Part shown: piece after piece, positions 1-9,800 of the stretch
Position numbering within the stretch: position 1 is the first letter of the stretch
How the letters are laid out: each line of letters starts with the position of its first letter
Assembly: GCA_044223665.1 (NCBI GenBank)
Contig: JBGALT010000013.1
Location: 1-64,000 of the forward strand
DNA: 64,000 nt
From: JBBSAT01 sp044223665
GTDB taxonomy: Bacteria; Myxococcota_A; Polyangia; Polyangiales; Sandaracinaceae
Direction of reading: 5' to 3'
Position numbers and translations under genes: made by a program
Notes under the pieces: model-generated
What the model saw: the letters and a program-made list of their open reading frames with translations, nothing else
The model's database searches: none
What the model was told of the DNA's origin: nothing

Positions 1-821
1 TGCGGCACGCCCGCGGCCGGGGCGGGCGCGCGGCCGAACGGCCACCAGCCGCGCGGGGGCGGGGCGCCCTGCGCCGGCGGCGCGCTGCCCGCGGGGGGCG
101 ATGGCGGCGCGGCACCGCTCGCCGCCGGAACGTAGGCCGAAGACGCGGGCGCGGCGGCCGGCGCGGAGGGCATCGCGCGTCGCGGCGCGGCGAGCGAGAC
201 CTCGCGCGCGGCCTCGGGCTCGGCCAGCGCGGCGCGCATCTTCTCCACCGCGCGCGACATCCGCATCCGGACGGCGCCCTCCTTCAGCGAGAACGCCTGC
301 GCGAGCTCGGGGTAGCCGACGCCGTGCCCGAAGTGCAGCACGACGATCGCGCGCTCCGTCTCGCCGAGCGGCGCGAGCGCGCGCTCGAGATCCTCGCGCG
401 ACGTGATCGCGTCGAGCGCGAGCGGCAGGCTCCCGGCGTGCGCGTCGGGCTCGGCCTCGCTCGTGTCGTCGATGGGAGAGGCGCTCCGGCGGCGCAGCAC
501 GTCGAGGCAGCCGTTGCGCGCGATCGAGAGAAGCCACGTGCGCGGCGACGACTCTCCGCGGAAGCTCGAGAGCGCGACGATCGCGCGGCCGAACGTCTCC
601 TGCGCCAGATCTTCGGCGAGCGTCCGGTCGCGCAGCATCGCGCGGCACGTCGCGTACACGTCGTCGGCGTAGTGCTCGACGAGCAAGCGCGCGGCGAGCT
701 TCGTGTCGCCGCTCGAGAGCGCATGGCGGAGCGCGAGGTCGATGGAGGGGGCGTCCACGGTGCTGGCTCGGGATTGGACGAACGAGGCCACCCTTCTGTC
801 ACGCACGATCTTCACGAGCAT
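1..821 (-). CDS. ECF-type RNA polymerase sigma factor, 3' end outside window
   Basis: This is an extracytoplasmic-function sigma factor read leftward off the window edge. A sigma-2 region (RDRTLAEDLAQETFGRAI, then the FRGESSPRTWLLSIARN helix) is followed by a short linker and a sigma-4 region (LGETERAIVVLHFGHG, then SLKEGAVRMRMSRAVEKM as the helix-turn-helix). After sigma-4 comes a long Ala/Pro/Ser-rich tail with GWWPFGR that is still open at base 1, so it is longer than a minimal ECF factor. The start is placed at ATG 821, in frame with GTG 806, which would also serve. An 8-bp inverted repeat covers the ATG. The gene diverges from the hypothetical gene to its right. Its target regulon and anti-sigma partner cannot be seen. 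Confidence 0.85.
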   Translation of the reverse strand, partial: MLVKIVRDRRVASFVQSRASTVDAPSIDLALRHALSSGDTKLAARLLVEHYADDVYATCRAMLRDRTLAEDLAQETFGRAIVALSSFRGESSPRTWLLSIARNGCLDVLRRRSASPIDDTSEAEPDAHAGSLPLALDAITSREDLERALAPLGETERAIVVLHFGHGVGYPELAQAFSLKEGAVRMRMSRAVEKMRAALAEPEAAREVSLAAPRRAMPSAPAAAPASSAYVPAASGAAPPSPPAGSAPPAQGAPPPRGWWPFGRAPAPAAGVP

Positions 822-834
822 CGGAAATGCTCGT
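814..834. promoter_or_regulatory. Perfect 8-bp inverted repeat at the sigma factor start
   Basis: ACGAGCAT at 814-821 and ATGCTCGT at 827-834 form a perfect inverted repeat with a 5-base centre. The left arm contains the proposed ATG of the sigma gene. It could be an operator for autoregulation or an RNA hairpin hiding the start codon. If translation really begins at GTG 806, the repeat lies in the leader or promoter. The function is inferred. Confidence 0.4.
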
Positions 835-923
835 CGGGTCGCATGGTTGCGCGATCGATCGGAGGCGCGTGTGACGCGGTGCCGGGGCCTCTCGTCGAAT
901 CCACGAAGGGAGATCGAAGGGCC

Positions 924-1961
924 ATGACGAAGAACGCGAACGAGGTTCGGATCCTGGGCGGCAGCGTGCTCGAGGTGGGAGGCGTGCGCCTGACGTTCCA
1001 GCGCACGCTCCGCATCCCCGACGACGGCCGGACCTACCCGCTGCCGCCCGGTCTCGGCGCGTTCCCGCTGCGCCGTGTGGACGACTACGCCTCGCGCGTG
1101 CCGGCCGATTGGCGCGAGCGCGGCGGCGTGTTCCTGCCGATGTACCAGCGCGAGGCGCTCTGGCTCTCGTTCGGTGGCAGCACGCCGCACGCGCTCCAGA
1201 TCGGGGTCGGCAAGGTATGCGCGATCAGCGGCGGCATCTTCGGTGCGGATCTCCGCGCCGAGCCGCAGAACTACGTGGTGGCCGGCGTGCAGCCTTGGCT
1301 CGACGGCATCGCCTCGGGCAAGGGCACGATCCGTCAGTTCGTCGCCATGCCGCTCGGGCAGGGATACACGGTCGAGGGCCAGGTGACGGGCGAAGAGCGC
1401 TTCGGCGGCATCCAGCTGCGCGCGTTCGCGCCCAAGCCCGGGCGCATCCCGCCGCCGACGCCATACCGCGGCATGGTGGTGGCCGGCGAGCACGCAGTCT
1501 CGGCCTGCATGCCGATGTCGCCGATGGCCTGCGCGGCACCCGCGCAAGGCGCGCCGCGGGGGCGCGCGGCGTCGATGGGCCTCGCCGCCGGCGGGCGCAT
1601 GGAGCAGAAGGTCTATCCCGACCCGCACGGCGTCGACGCGTGGGAACCCGGCCGCTCGTCGCGCGTGTTCGTGCACCTCGTGAACAGCGAGCTCTGGCGC
1701 GAGATCACCGGCGAGGAGCCGCCGGCCTCGCCCGTGACCGCCAAGAGCTACGCGGCCGCAGGCCTGCCGTGGTTCTCGCTCTACGACGAGCACGCGCCGA
1801 CGGTCACCCCCACGAGCACGCTCTCCTCCGTTCGCTCGATCGCGCAGATCGACGCGCAGAAGGGCGTGCCGTCGGGCGAAGAGAGCGTCGAGCCCGGCCT
1901 CGTGAAGCGGCTCGCAGGCCGGCTCGCCCAGGCGCTCGGGGTGCGCGACGGCGATTGGTGA
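924..1961 (+). CDS. Conserved hypothetical protein, 345 aa
   Basis: The start is ATG 924, preceded by a GAAGG-type ribosome site. No signal peptide or membrane segment is visible, so a cytoplasmic location is likely. The middle carries conserved-looking blocks (ALQIGVGKVCAISGG, then GTIRQFVAMPLGQGYTVEGQ), followed by a Met/Ala/Gly-rich stretch and the block MEQKVYPDPHGVDAWE. I recall similar proteins of unknown function in actinobacteria, which is memory and not a search. No catalytic motif is evident. It lies between the sigma gene (divergent) and katG (same strand, 110 bp downstream). The OxyR-like site in that gap separates it from katG, so the two are probably transcribed independently. 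Confidence 0.75.
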   Translation: MTKNANEVRILGGSVLEVGGVRLTFQRTLRIPDDGRTYPLPPGLGAFPLRRVDDYASRVPADWRERGGVFLPMYQREALWLSFGGSTPHALQIGVGKVCAISGGIFGADLRAEPQNYVVAGVQPWLDGIASGKGTIRQFVAMPLGQGYTVEGQVTGEERFGGIQLRAFAPKPGRIPPPTPYRGMVVAGEHAVSACMPMSPMACAAPAQGAPRGRAASMGLAAGGRMEQKVYPDPHGVDAWEPGRSSRVFVHLVNSELWREITGEEPPASPVTAKSYAAAGLPWFSLYDEHAPTVTPTSTLSSVRSIAQIDAQKGVPSGEESVEPGLVKRLAGRLAQALGVRDGDW

Positions 1962-1983
1962 GAGCGGTGTGAAGACAGGCGGT

Positions 1984-2002
1984 CGATAGCCGACGCCTAT
2001 CG
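1984..2002. promoter_or_regulatory. Candidate OxyR-type half-operator upstream of katG
   Basis: CGATAG (1984-1989), seven bases, then CTATCG (1997-2002) is a palindrome with the ATAG-N7-CTAT spacing of an OxyR dimer half-site. It lies 70 bases before the katG start. Full OxyR sites contain two such units. I could not find a good second unit at the expected N7 spacing on either side. Regulation of katG by OxyR is known in other bacteria. Assigning it here is inference. Confidence 0.45.
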
Positions 2003-2071
2003 GTCTCTTCGCGACGATGTCTTGGGCGACGGGCGGCGCCGCCCCTAGCTTGAGCGTCGGAGGAAGAGACG

Positions 2072-4237
2072 ATGACGACGACGGAAGCGAAGTGCCCCTT
2101 CAACCACGCGGCGGTCGGCGGCGGCGCGACGAACGCGCGGTGGTGGCCGAGCAAGCTCGACCTGCGCCTCTTGCGCGCACACTCCTCGCTGAGTGACCCG
2201 CTCGGCGAGCGCTTCGACTACGGGGTCGAGCTCTCCACGCTCGACTACGAGGGGCTGAAGAAGGACCTGCACGCGCTGATGACCGACTCGCAGCCCTGGT
2301 GGCCGGCCGACTTCGGCCACTACGGGCCGCAGTTCGTGCGCATGGCCTGGCACAGCGCGGGCACCTACCGCGTGGGCGACGGCCGCGGCGGCGGTGGGCG
2401 CGGGCAGCAGCGCTTCGCGCCGCTGAGCAGCTGGCCCGACAACGTGAACATCGACAAGTCGCGGCGCCTGCTCTGGCCCATCAAGCAGAAGTACGGCCAG
2501 AAGATCTCGTGGGCGGACCTGATGATCCTCGCCGGCAACGTCGCGCTCGAGTCGATGGGCCTGCGCACGGCGGGCTTCGCCCTCGGCCGGGCCGATACCT
2601 GGGAGCCCGACGAGGACGTCTACTGGGGTGCCGAGACGCGATGGCTCGCGGGCGACCAGCGCTACCCGAGCAGTGGTGAGCGCGACCTCGAGAGTCCGCT
2701 CGGGGCCGTCCAGATGGGCCTCATCTACGTCAATCCCGAGGGCCCGAACGGCAACCCGGATCCGCTGCTCGCGGCGCGCGACATCCGCGAGACCTTCGCG
2801 CGCATGGCGATGAACGACGAGGAGACCGTCGCGCTGATCGCGGGCGGGCACACGTTCGGCAAGGCCCACGGCGCGGCGGCAGCCGAGCACGTCGGCGCCG
2901 AGCCCGAGGCCGCTGGCATCGAGGCGCAGGGCCTGGGCTGGGCGAGCGCGCACGGCAAGGGCTTCGCGGGCGACGCGATCACGAGCGGGCTCGAGGTCAC
3001 GTGGACGCAGACGCCCACGAAGTGGAGCCATCACTTCTTCGAGAACCTCTTCGGCTACGAGTGGGAGCTCGAGAAGAGCCCGGCGGGCGCGCACCAGTGG
3101 GTCGCGAAGAACGCACCGGCCGTGATCCCCGACGCGCACGGCGGCGAGAACAAGCGACCCACCATGCTCACGACGGATCTCTCGCTGCGCTTCGATCCCG
3201 CGTACGAGAAGATCTCGCGCCGCTTCCTCGCGCACCCCGAACAGTTCGCGGACGCGTTCGCCCGCGCGTGGCTCAAGCTCACGCACCGAGACATGGGCCC
3301 GCGCACGCGCTACTTCGGGCCCGAGGTGCCGAAGCAAGAGCTGATCTGGCAGGACCCGATCCCGCCGGCGCCCGGCCTCCTCACGGACGCCGACGTGTGC
3401 ACGCTGAAGGCCGCCATCGCCGCCTCGGGCCTCTCCGTCGCCGAGCTCGTCGGAACGGCGTGGGCCTCGGCGTCCACGTTCCGCGGCTCGGACAAGCGCG
3501 GCGGCGCGAACGGCGCGCGCATCCGGCTCGCGCCCCAGAAGGACTGGGAGGCGAATCAGCCGGCCCAGCTCGCGAAGGTGCTGAGGGTGCTCGAGGGAGT
3601 CCAGGCGGCGTCGAGCGCGAAGGTCTCGCTCGCCGATCTCGTCGTGCTCGCCGGCAACGTCGGCGTGGAAGAGGCGGCGAGGGCCGCCGGTGTGGACGTG
3701 ACGGTTCCCTTCGCGCCCGGGCGCGGCGACGCGACGGCCGAGCAGACCGACGCAGCCTCGTTCGCGCCGCTCGAGCCGATGGCAGACGGCTTCCGCAACT
3801 ACGTGCGCGGCAAGGCCGCGGGCCCGGTCGAGGCGCTGCTCGTCGACAAGGCCCAGCTGCTCGGGCTCACGGCGCCGGAGATGACGGTGCTCCTGGGCGG
3901 CCTGCGCGTGCTCGGCGCGAACGTGGGCGGCGTGAAGCACGGCGTGCTGACCGAGCGTGCCGGGGCTCTGACGAACGACTTCTTCGTGCACCTGCTCGAC
4001 ATGCGCACGGTGTGGAAGCCGGCCGCCGAGAAGAGCGACGTCTTCGAGGGCCGTGATCGCCAGACCGGCGCGCTCCGTTGGACGGCGACCCGGGTGGACT
4101 TGATCTTCGGATCGCACGCCGAGCTGCGCGCGATCGCCGAGGTCTACGCGAGCGCCGACGGCGCGAAGAGGCTCGTCGGCGACTTCGTCGCGGCGTGGGC
4201 GAAGGTGATGCAGCTCGATCGCTTCGATCTGCGCTGA
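2072..4237 (+). CDS. katG: Catalase-peroxidase KatG
   Basis: A bifunctional haem enzyme that removes hydrogen peroxide by catalase and peroxidase reactions. At 721 aa it has the usual KatG length with two duplicated peroxidase-like domains. The distal haem pocket is Arg90, Trp93 and His94 in VRMAWHSAGTYR. The proximal His260 is in AGGHTFGKAHG. The covalent Trp-Tyr-Met adduct needed for catalase activity is complete: Trp93, Tyr219 (GLIYVNPEGP) and Met245 (TFARMAMND). The C-terminal domain lacks the haem ligands, as normal. No signal peptide is seen, so it is cytoplasmic. The start ATG 2072 follows GGAGGAAGAG. It is probably peroxide-induced if the upstream OxyR-like palindrome is real. Confidence 0.97.
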   Translation: MTTTEAKCPFNHAAVGGGATNARWWPSKLDLRLLRAHSSLSDPLGERFDYGVELSTLDYEGLKKDLHALMTDSQPWWPADFGHYGPQFVRMAWHSAGTYRVGDGRGGGGRGQQRFAPLSSWPDNVNIDKSRRLLWPIKQKYGQKISWADLMILAGNVALESMGLRTAGFALGRADTWEPDEDVYWGAETRWLAGDQRYPSSGERDLESPLGAVQMGLIYVNPEGPNGNPDPLLAARDIRETFARMAMNDEETVALIAGGHTFGKAHGAAAAEHVGAEPEAAGIEAQGLGWASAHGKGFAGDAITSGLEVTWTQTPTKWSHHFFENLFGYEWELEKSPAGAHQWVAKNAPAVIPDAHGGENKRPTMLTTDLSLRFDPAYEKISRRFLAHPEQFADAFARAWLKLTHRDMGPRTRYFGPEVPKQELIWQDPIPPAPGLLTDADVCTLKAAIAASGLSVAELVGTAWASASTFRGSDKRGGANGARIRLAPQKDWEANQPAQLAKVLRVLEGVQAASSAKVSLADLVVLAGNVGVEEAARAAGVDVTVPFAPGRGDATAEQTDAASFAPLEPMADGFRNYVRGKAAGPVEALLVDKAQLLGLTAPEMTVLLGGLRVLGANVGGVKHGVLTERAGALTNDFFVHLLDMRTVWKPAAEKSDVFEGRDRQTGALRWTATRVDLIFGSHAELRAIAEVYASADGAKRLVGDFVAAWAKVMQLDRFDLR

Positions 4238-4416
4238 GCGACGCGTGGCGCCGGCGGGTCGCGCGCCGGCCGAGCGGTGTCGCTGCCCGGTGTCGATCGT
4301 CTCCCGTCGGAGACGGTGCGCTCGATCTCGGCGCCCGCGAGGCCGCTACGCGGACCGCGCAGGCGCCGTTCGGCGTGCGTGGCAGCCACGGTACGCGTGT
4401 TGCTGTGCCTCGTCCC

Positions 4417-5814
4417 ATGAGCACGCAGCACCCGATTCATCGACTCCGGATTCTCGTCTCGCTCGTCGTCGCGTCCATGGGGTGCGTTCCGACCGCGCTA
4501 CCGGGCGCGCACCGCGACGTCGGTACGGACGACGCGGCGGCGGCGCTCGCGGATGCGGGGTCGCCGCAGGACGCGTTCCTCTCCCCGGATGCGAGCATCG
4601 ACGAGCGTGACGCGAGCCCGACGCTCGAGGACGCGAGCGTGGAAGCGGTCGACGGCGGCGCTGTCGAGGTCGACGCGAGCGGCCCCGATGCGAGCGGCTC
4701 CGACGCAGGCCCTGGTTGCGCCACCGCGCGGGTGGCCCTCGGCGCCGCGCCGTCTTCCACGGCGGACGCCGTCGCCACCGTCTGGACGGGCGACCACTGG
4801 CTCCATTTCCGCGCCGACGACATGCACGTCGTCCATGCGTACGTCGTGGGCACGGACGGGACGCTGACGACCGCGGAGACGCTCAGCGCCTCCTATTTCC
4901 AGCCCAGCGCCATGGGCGCCGTGTGGACCGGAGCGCGCGCCCTCTTCGTGGTGGCCTTCCCGCCGGGCACCGGCGCCTCGGCCGTTCCGCCGGTCGTCAG
5001 GGTGGTCACGGTCGACGCGGACGGAAGCCTTCTCGATCTCACCGCCTTGTCCTTGCCCTCGGCGCTGCGCTCGACGCCCATCGAATCGCTCGACGTCGCC
5101 TGGGACGGAGCGCACCTCGCCATCGCAGCCTCGACCGCGAGCACCGTGTACCTGTTCCAGGTCGACCCGTTCGGATCGTTCGCGCGCACGAGCGAGATCG
5201 CGGCGGCGAATCCGGGCTCGGTCTCCGTCGCCTGGAGCTCGGGCGCGGGACGCTTCGGCATGGTCTGGCGCGACGACAGCCAGCTCGGTCGCCCGCGACT
5301 GCTCCGCGCCGACGCGAGCACGGACTACGGGCCGACGGTGGTCGGCGCGGGCCTCGACGTCCAGGGAGCGCCGGAGATCGTGTCGGACGGCACGTCGTTC
5401 TTCGTGACCACCCTTCATCCCGCGGTCGCTCCGGATCCGGCGCGAGCGCTCGTGCAGCGAGTCTCGCCGGCCGACGGATCGATGCTCGGCTCGTTCGACG
5501 TTCCCGCCGTCGATCTCGCGCGCGCCTCCGTCGGTGACCAAGGTGCTCACTCGTCGCTCTTCGGCGAGGACGGGCTGCTCCACCTCGCGTTCGTGCGGTC
5601 CCCGGCGCCGCTTCGCTACGAGCTGGTCCACGCGGTGGCGACGACCGATGGAGCGGTGCTCACGACCGACCCCGTCGCGACGGGATCGTCGGCGGCGGGG
5701 ACGCACGTGGCCGGGCCCCTTCTCGGTGGCGGACTCCCGGTGTGGGTCAGCTACGGGAGCACGAACCTGTTCCCGCTCGGATGGCAGCGCGAGATCACGA
5801 CGCTCTGTCCGTGA
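4417..5814 (+). CDS. Lipoprotein with acidic linker and probable propeller domain, 465 aa
   Basis: The signal peptide ends in the lipobox SMGC, so the protein should be lipid-anchored in the envelope. The cysteine is followed by about 80 residues rich in Asp, Ala, Ser and Gly (DAS, DAG repeats), the tether common in myxobacterial surface lipoproteins. The remainder has repeated beta-rich segments of the form AVWTGARALFVV and DVAWDGAHLAIA, suggesting a beta-propeller, but no named family is recognised. ATG 4417 is chosen because it gives a normal lipoprotein signal. The open frame extends upstream but that part reads as shadow sequence. It is convergent with the next gene, 18 bases away. Function unknown. 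Confidence 0.75.
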   Translation: MSTQHPIHRLRILVSLVVASMGCVPTALPGAHRDVGTDDAAAALADAGSPQDAFLSPDASIDERDASPTLEDASVEAVDGGAVEVDASGPDASGSDAGPGCATARVALGAAPSSTADAVATVWTGDHWLHFRADDMHVVHAYVVGTDGTLTTAETLSASYFQPSAMGAVWTGARALFVVAFPPGTGASAVPPVVRVVTVDADGSLLDLTALSLPSALRSTPIESLDVAWDGAHLAIAASTASTVYLFQVDPFGSFARTSEIAAANPGSVSVAWSSGAGRFGMVWRDDSQLGRPRLLRADASTDYGPTVVGAGLDVQGAPEIVSDGTSFFVTTLHPAVAPDPARALVQRVSPADGSMLGSFDVPAVDLARASVGDQGAHSSLFGEDGLLHLAFVRSPAPLRYELVHAVATTDGAVLTTDPVATGSSAAGTHVAGPLLGGGLPVWVSYGSTNLFPLGWQREITTLCP

Positions 5815-5832
5815 GTCGCGACCGCGGATCGA

Positions 5833-6810
5833 TCAGGGCGCCGTGGCCGGGATCCGGAAGAGCCCAGCCATGGCGCCCTCGGGCGCGGTGAACAGGTCGC
5901 GGTCGTCGGCCGCGAACGCGATGGCCTCGGCGGCGGCGGCGCTCGGCGCGCGGGTCCAGCTCGTTCGCGCCAGCGCGGACACGAAGTCGCCGCCGACCAC
6001 GTCGTAGACGCGGATCTCGGCGTAGCCGCGCACCACGAGGGCGCTCCGATCGCGGCGCACGTCGGCCGCCGTCGCGAGCACGAGATCGAGCGTCCCCACG
6101 TCCTCGAGCGTGATCGGGGCCCCGGCCGCCAGCGGCGCGCGCGCGACCATCACGTGCGCGAGCCCGGCGTCCTCCTTCGTGATCAGCCACGCGTCGCCCG
6201 AGATGGGATCGACGAAGACGGCCTCGCAGTCGTGCGGTGCGGTGGGATACGCGAGCTCGATCGCCTCGGCGGCGAGGGATTGGTCGCCGAGCGCCGGGTC
6301 GGGCTCGGTCAGGCGATAGAGCCGGATGCCGGCGCGCCCGGTCGTGCCACCGCTCGTGCGTGCGGCGTTGTCGCCGACGTCGGCGAGGTAGAGGTCGTCC
6401 CCGCTCGCCCCGGGCGCGAGAGCGATGTCCTCCCAGTCGACGTTCGTCGCGCCGGTCAGCGTGATCGTGGCGAGCAGAGCACCGGTCTCGTCGACGGCGA
6501 AGACGTTCGGTGGGTTGCCGGAGTCGTTCTCGGCCCAGAGAACGCCGGCGTGAGCGCGGCTCGCGACGAGGCCGCTCGTCTCGGGCAAGACGCCCGGCAG
6601 TGCGCCGAGGCGCACGGGTGGCCCGTAGGCGGCACCGGCATCGCTGCGCGCCGCGTCGATGCGCGCCGCATCCGTCGAAGCCGCATCGAGCGCGGCGTCG
6701 GTCGAGGCCGCGTCGATCGCCGGCATCGCGGCGTCGGTCGGGGCGCTGGGCTCGCTCGCGCATCCGAGCGAGCCCGCGAGCACGAGCACGGAGAGAGCCC
6801 GCGCCCGCAT
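5833..6810 (-). CDS. Lipoprotein, propeller-like, 325 aa
   Basis: Signal peptide with lipobox AGSLGC, then an Ala/Asp/Thr linker (DAAST, DAARI repeats) and a globular domain. The motifs LWAENDSGNPPNVFAVDE, TNVDWEDIALAP and LYLADVGDNAARTSGG are typical of exported six-bladed propeller proteins that open with a 'difference between perceived and stored' type blade pattern. I know no enzymatic activity for them. The start ATG 6810 lies two bases after the stop of the large upstream gene, so the two are probably one transcript. The gene ends 18 bases from the convergent lipoprotein gene on the other strand. Confidence 0.75.
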   Translation of the reverse strand: MRARALSVLVLAGSLGCASEPSAPTDAAMPAIDAASTDAALDAASTDAARIDAARSDAGAAYGPPVRLGALPGVLPETSGLVASRAHAGVLWAENDSGNPPNVFAVDETGALLATITLTGATNVDWEDIALAPGASGDDLYLADVGDNAARTSGGTTGRAGIRLYRLTEPDPALGDQSLAAEAIELAYPTAPHDCEAVFVDPISGDAWLITKEDAGLAHVMVARAPLAAGAPITLEDVGTLDLVLATAADVRRDRSALVVRGYAEIRVYDVVGGDFVSALARTSWTRAPSAAAAEAIAFAADDRDLFTAPEGAMAGLFRIPATAP

Positions 6811-6812
6811 GC

Positions 6813-9800
6813 TCAGATGAGGCCCGAGCAGCCGACGCGCATCGCGGTCACGTCCTGGTTGTTTCCGTCGTTGCACTCGGCGACGACGTCGTCGGGATCG
6901 ACCACCACGTGCACGATGGCGTCGGGCCCGACGGGGTACGGGTCGATCGTCACCGTCCGCATCGACATGCCGCCGGGCGCGAGCGTGCCGGCGAAGACCT
7001 CGTCGTGGATGGGGGTGCCGCCCGTGGCCGGATCGCCGATGTAGAAGCGGACCACGACGTCGCTCGCGGGCGCCGAGCCGACGTTCTCGAGGGTCGTGAC
7101 GAACGTGTGGGCCGGGCAGGTGCCACCGACCGCGCCGAGGTGCACCGCGAGATCCGGCGCCGTCGAGCCGCCGTCGATGGGGATCGACAGCGAGTTGTTG
7201 TCCTCGTGGCACTCGCGCTCGCCGTTCGCCTCGTCGACGACGACGCGCACCATGTCGGGGAGCGCGCCGTGGCCGTTGTTCGCGCCCGTGTAGTGCACGG
7301 TCACGAGCGTCGAGCCGCCGGGCTCGAGCGTGGTGCCGAGCGTGGCCGTCAGCGGCGTCATGGCCAGGTCGGCGTAGAGCGGCTCGCTCGTGCCAACCCA
7401 CTCGCCGTAGAAGGTGAGCACGGTGTCGGCGCCGACCCGCAGATCTCCCCGGTTCTCCACGCGGACCACGATGTCGAGCATCGTCCCGAGCGTGCCGCAC
7501 GCGGCATCGGGCGAGCTCGCTTGCACGCGCCCGATCGTGAGGTCCGGCGCCACGCCGTAGCTACGCGGCTGGGAGCGATAGGTGTCGTAGGAGCGCCCGG
7601 CGTAGCTCGCCCAGCTGCGCGGCTCGAAGAGCGGGATGCCCGCCGACTCGGTCACGTTCGTCACGTGGTAGGCGTGCTCGTTCCAGATCCGGCGCGCGCT
7701 CATCCACGAGTCGCTCGCGTCGCCCCAGACCTCGATGCCGTTGCCGGTCTGGCCGGCGCTGCACGCGCTCGTGTCGTTGTTGTTGCCGAAGACGATCTCG
7801 GCGTTGCCGTCGTTGTCGACGTCGGCGACGACCGCGTTCTCGATGCGCGTGCGGCTCGAGCTCGGCGACTTGAAGTACACCGCGCCCGTCAGGCCGTCGT
7901 AGATCCGGAAGTAGCACTCGTCGTTGTAGACGACCTCGGCGCCGCCGTCGCCGTTGAAGTCGAAGAGCGTCGAGCCCGTGACGCGGCTCGAGTCGTCTTC
8001 GGTGACCCGCATCCAGCCGTTGTGGAGACAGACGCACTGGCCGATGGTCTCGTTGCAGACGAACTGGGGATCGCCGCAGTCGGCGTCGGTCGTGCACGCG
8101 GCGGCCGGCGGCGTGCGCGCGGCGTTGCCCTGCAGCCCGGTCAGCGCGTCGCTGAACGCGTTGGGCCACGCGGGGCACATCGCCGTCGGGGGCTGGAGAT
8201 CGATGGCGATGTAGCGGGTCCCGAACGCGGTCCCGACCTCGGGGAAGCCGTCGCCGTCGAAGTCGTCGACGTTCGGCGCGCCGCCGTCGGCGCCGGCGCC
8301 CAGGTTGATGAAGCGTCGCAGCGTCCCCGTGGCGCCCGAGAAGATGACCAGATGGCCCTCGGCGACCAGGACGACCTCCGGCGAGCCGTCGAGCGGGTTG
8401 CTCGGGCCCGGCGCGGCGACGGGATCGGCGCCGAGCACGTCGGCGATCGCGCAGAAGCCGTCGCGCTGCGCGGTCGGCACCATCGCGGCGCCGTTCACGG
8501 CCTGGCCGTCCCAGACGACGTCGAGGTTGCCGGTGCAGAACGCCGAGGTGTTGCCGACCGGACAGTCCGCGCGGCGTGTCACGCCGCTGGGCGGCGTCGG
8601 CACGCGGTACACGGAGCTGCCGGCGACGATCTCGAGCCCTTCGTCACCGGCGACGTCGCCGACGCACGAGATCGGGCCCTGTCCGTTGCGGCCGATCATG
8701 AGGCCGCCGCGGAACACGTCCTGGATGGCGAGCGGCATCCCGGTGTCGTGGCGCAGCGTGATCACCGTGTTGCCGACGACGATCTCGGGTAGGCCCGCGT
8801 GATCGAGGTTGGCGATCGACGGCGACGAGTCGGTGTAGCCCGTCCAGAGGTTGTTGGCCGAGGTCACGATCCGGGTGCCGGTGTTGGACGCGATCGCGAT
8901 GCCGGAATTCTCGGTGATGGAGACGATCTCGGGGACGCCGTCACCGTCGAGATCGCCCGCGGCGATGGCCGACGTCGAGTTCAGGTCTCCGTTGGCGCAC
9001 GTCGTCGTGGCCGGCAGCGCTTGTCCCTCGTGCCACGTGGTCGTGGGGCCGAGCACCGCGAAGAAGTCGTGGCCGCGGTTCGGGCCGCCGCCGTGGATGG
9101 CGCGCAGCGCGCCGTTGATCGAGACGTCGGTGCCGCAGTACGTCTGGAAGACGATCTCCGGGATGTCGAGCTCGTCGATGCGGCCGTCGCCGTTGTCGTC
9201 GTCGAGGTTCACGACCAGCGGCGTGGCCGAGACCTGCGAGCTCGTGGGGAAGGGCGCGCCGACGGCGTCGCGCATCGACTGGCTGGTGCCGCCCCACTTG
9301 ATCTCGCGCGTGGGCAGCACGCTCGTGAAGGGCTGCGGCGCGACGCGGCACGTGGGTGCGACGCCGGTTCCTTCGCAGCGGCCGACCTCGCAGCGCGTGT
9401 TGGCCGGGCAGTCCCAGTCGTCCTCGCACGGGCAGTGGGCGCCGCGCGCGTCGGTCGTGCAGTCGCTCGTGAAGTGCGTCGTGCTCCCGCACGTGTAGCG
9501 CACGCTGGTGCCGCCGCCGTCGTCGGCGCAGATGCTCACGCCCATGCCGTCGCAGGTGCGCTCACCGGCCATGCACGCGTCCATCACGCAGATCGTCCCG
9601 TTGCAGTACTCGGCCGCGGGGCAGTCGAGCGAGTCCGTGCACGAGACGTCGACGCAGACGTGGCCCATGCCGACGGGCGCGGGCTCGCAGCGCTCGGTCG
9701 GCGTGCACGTGAGGTCCGCGCACTCGTTCGGCACGCACGACGGGGCGCCGGCGACGATCTCGCAGCGCTCGCCGACGTTGCAGGAGACGCCCGTGCAGGT

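Noticed and set aside
284..802. 172-aa reverse frame at the left end
   Set aside because: It is one base out of frame from the real sigma-factor reading, which has the ECF motifs.
2933..2941. Apparent loss of the KatG adduct methionine at EAQGLGW
   Set aside because: That position is not the adduct. Alignment by spacing from Tyr219 puts the methionine at Met245 in FARMAMND, which is present.
2045..4117. Long reverse-strand frame opposite katG (690 aa)
   Set aside because: Arg/Ala/His-rich shadow produced by high GC at third codon positions of katG. No coherent domain.
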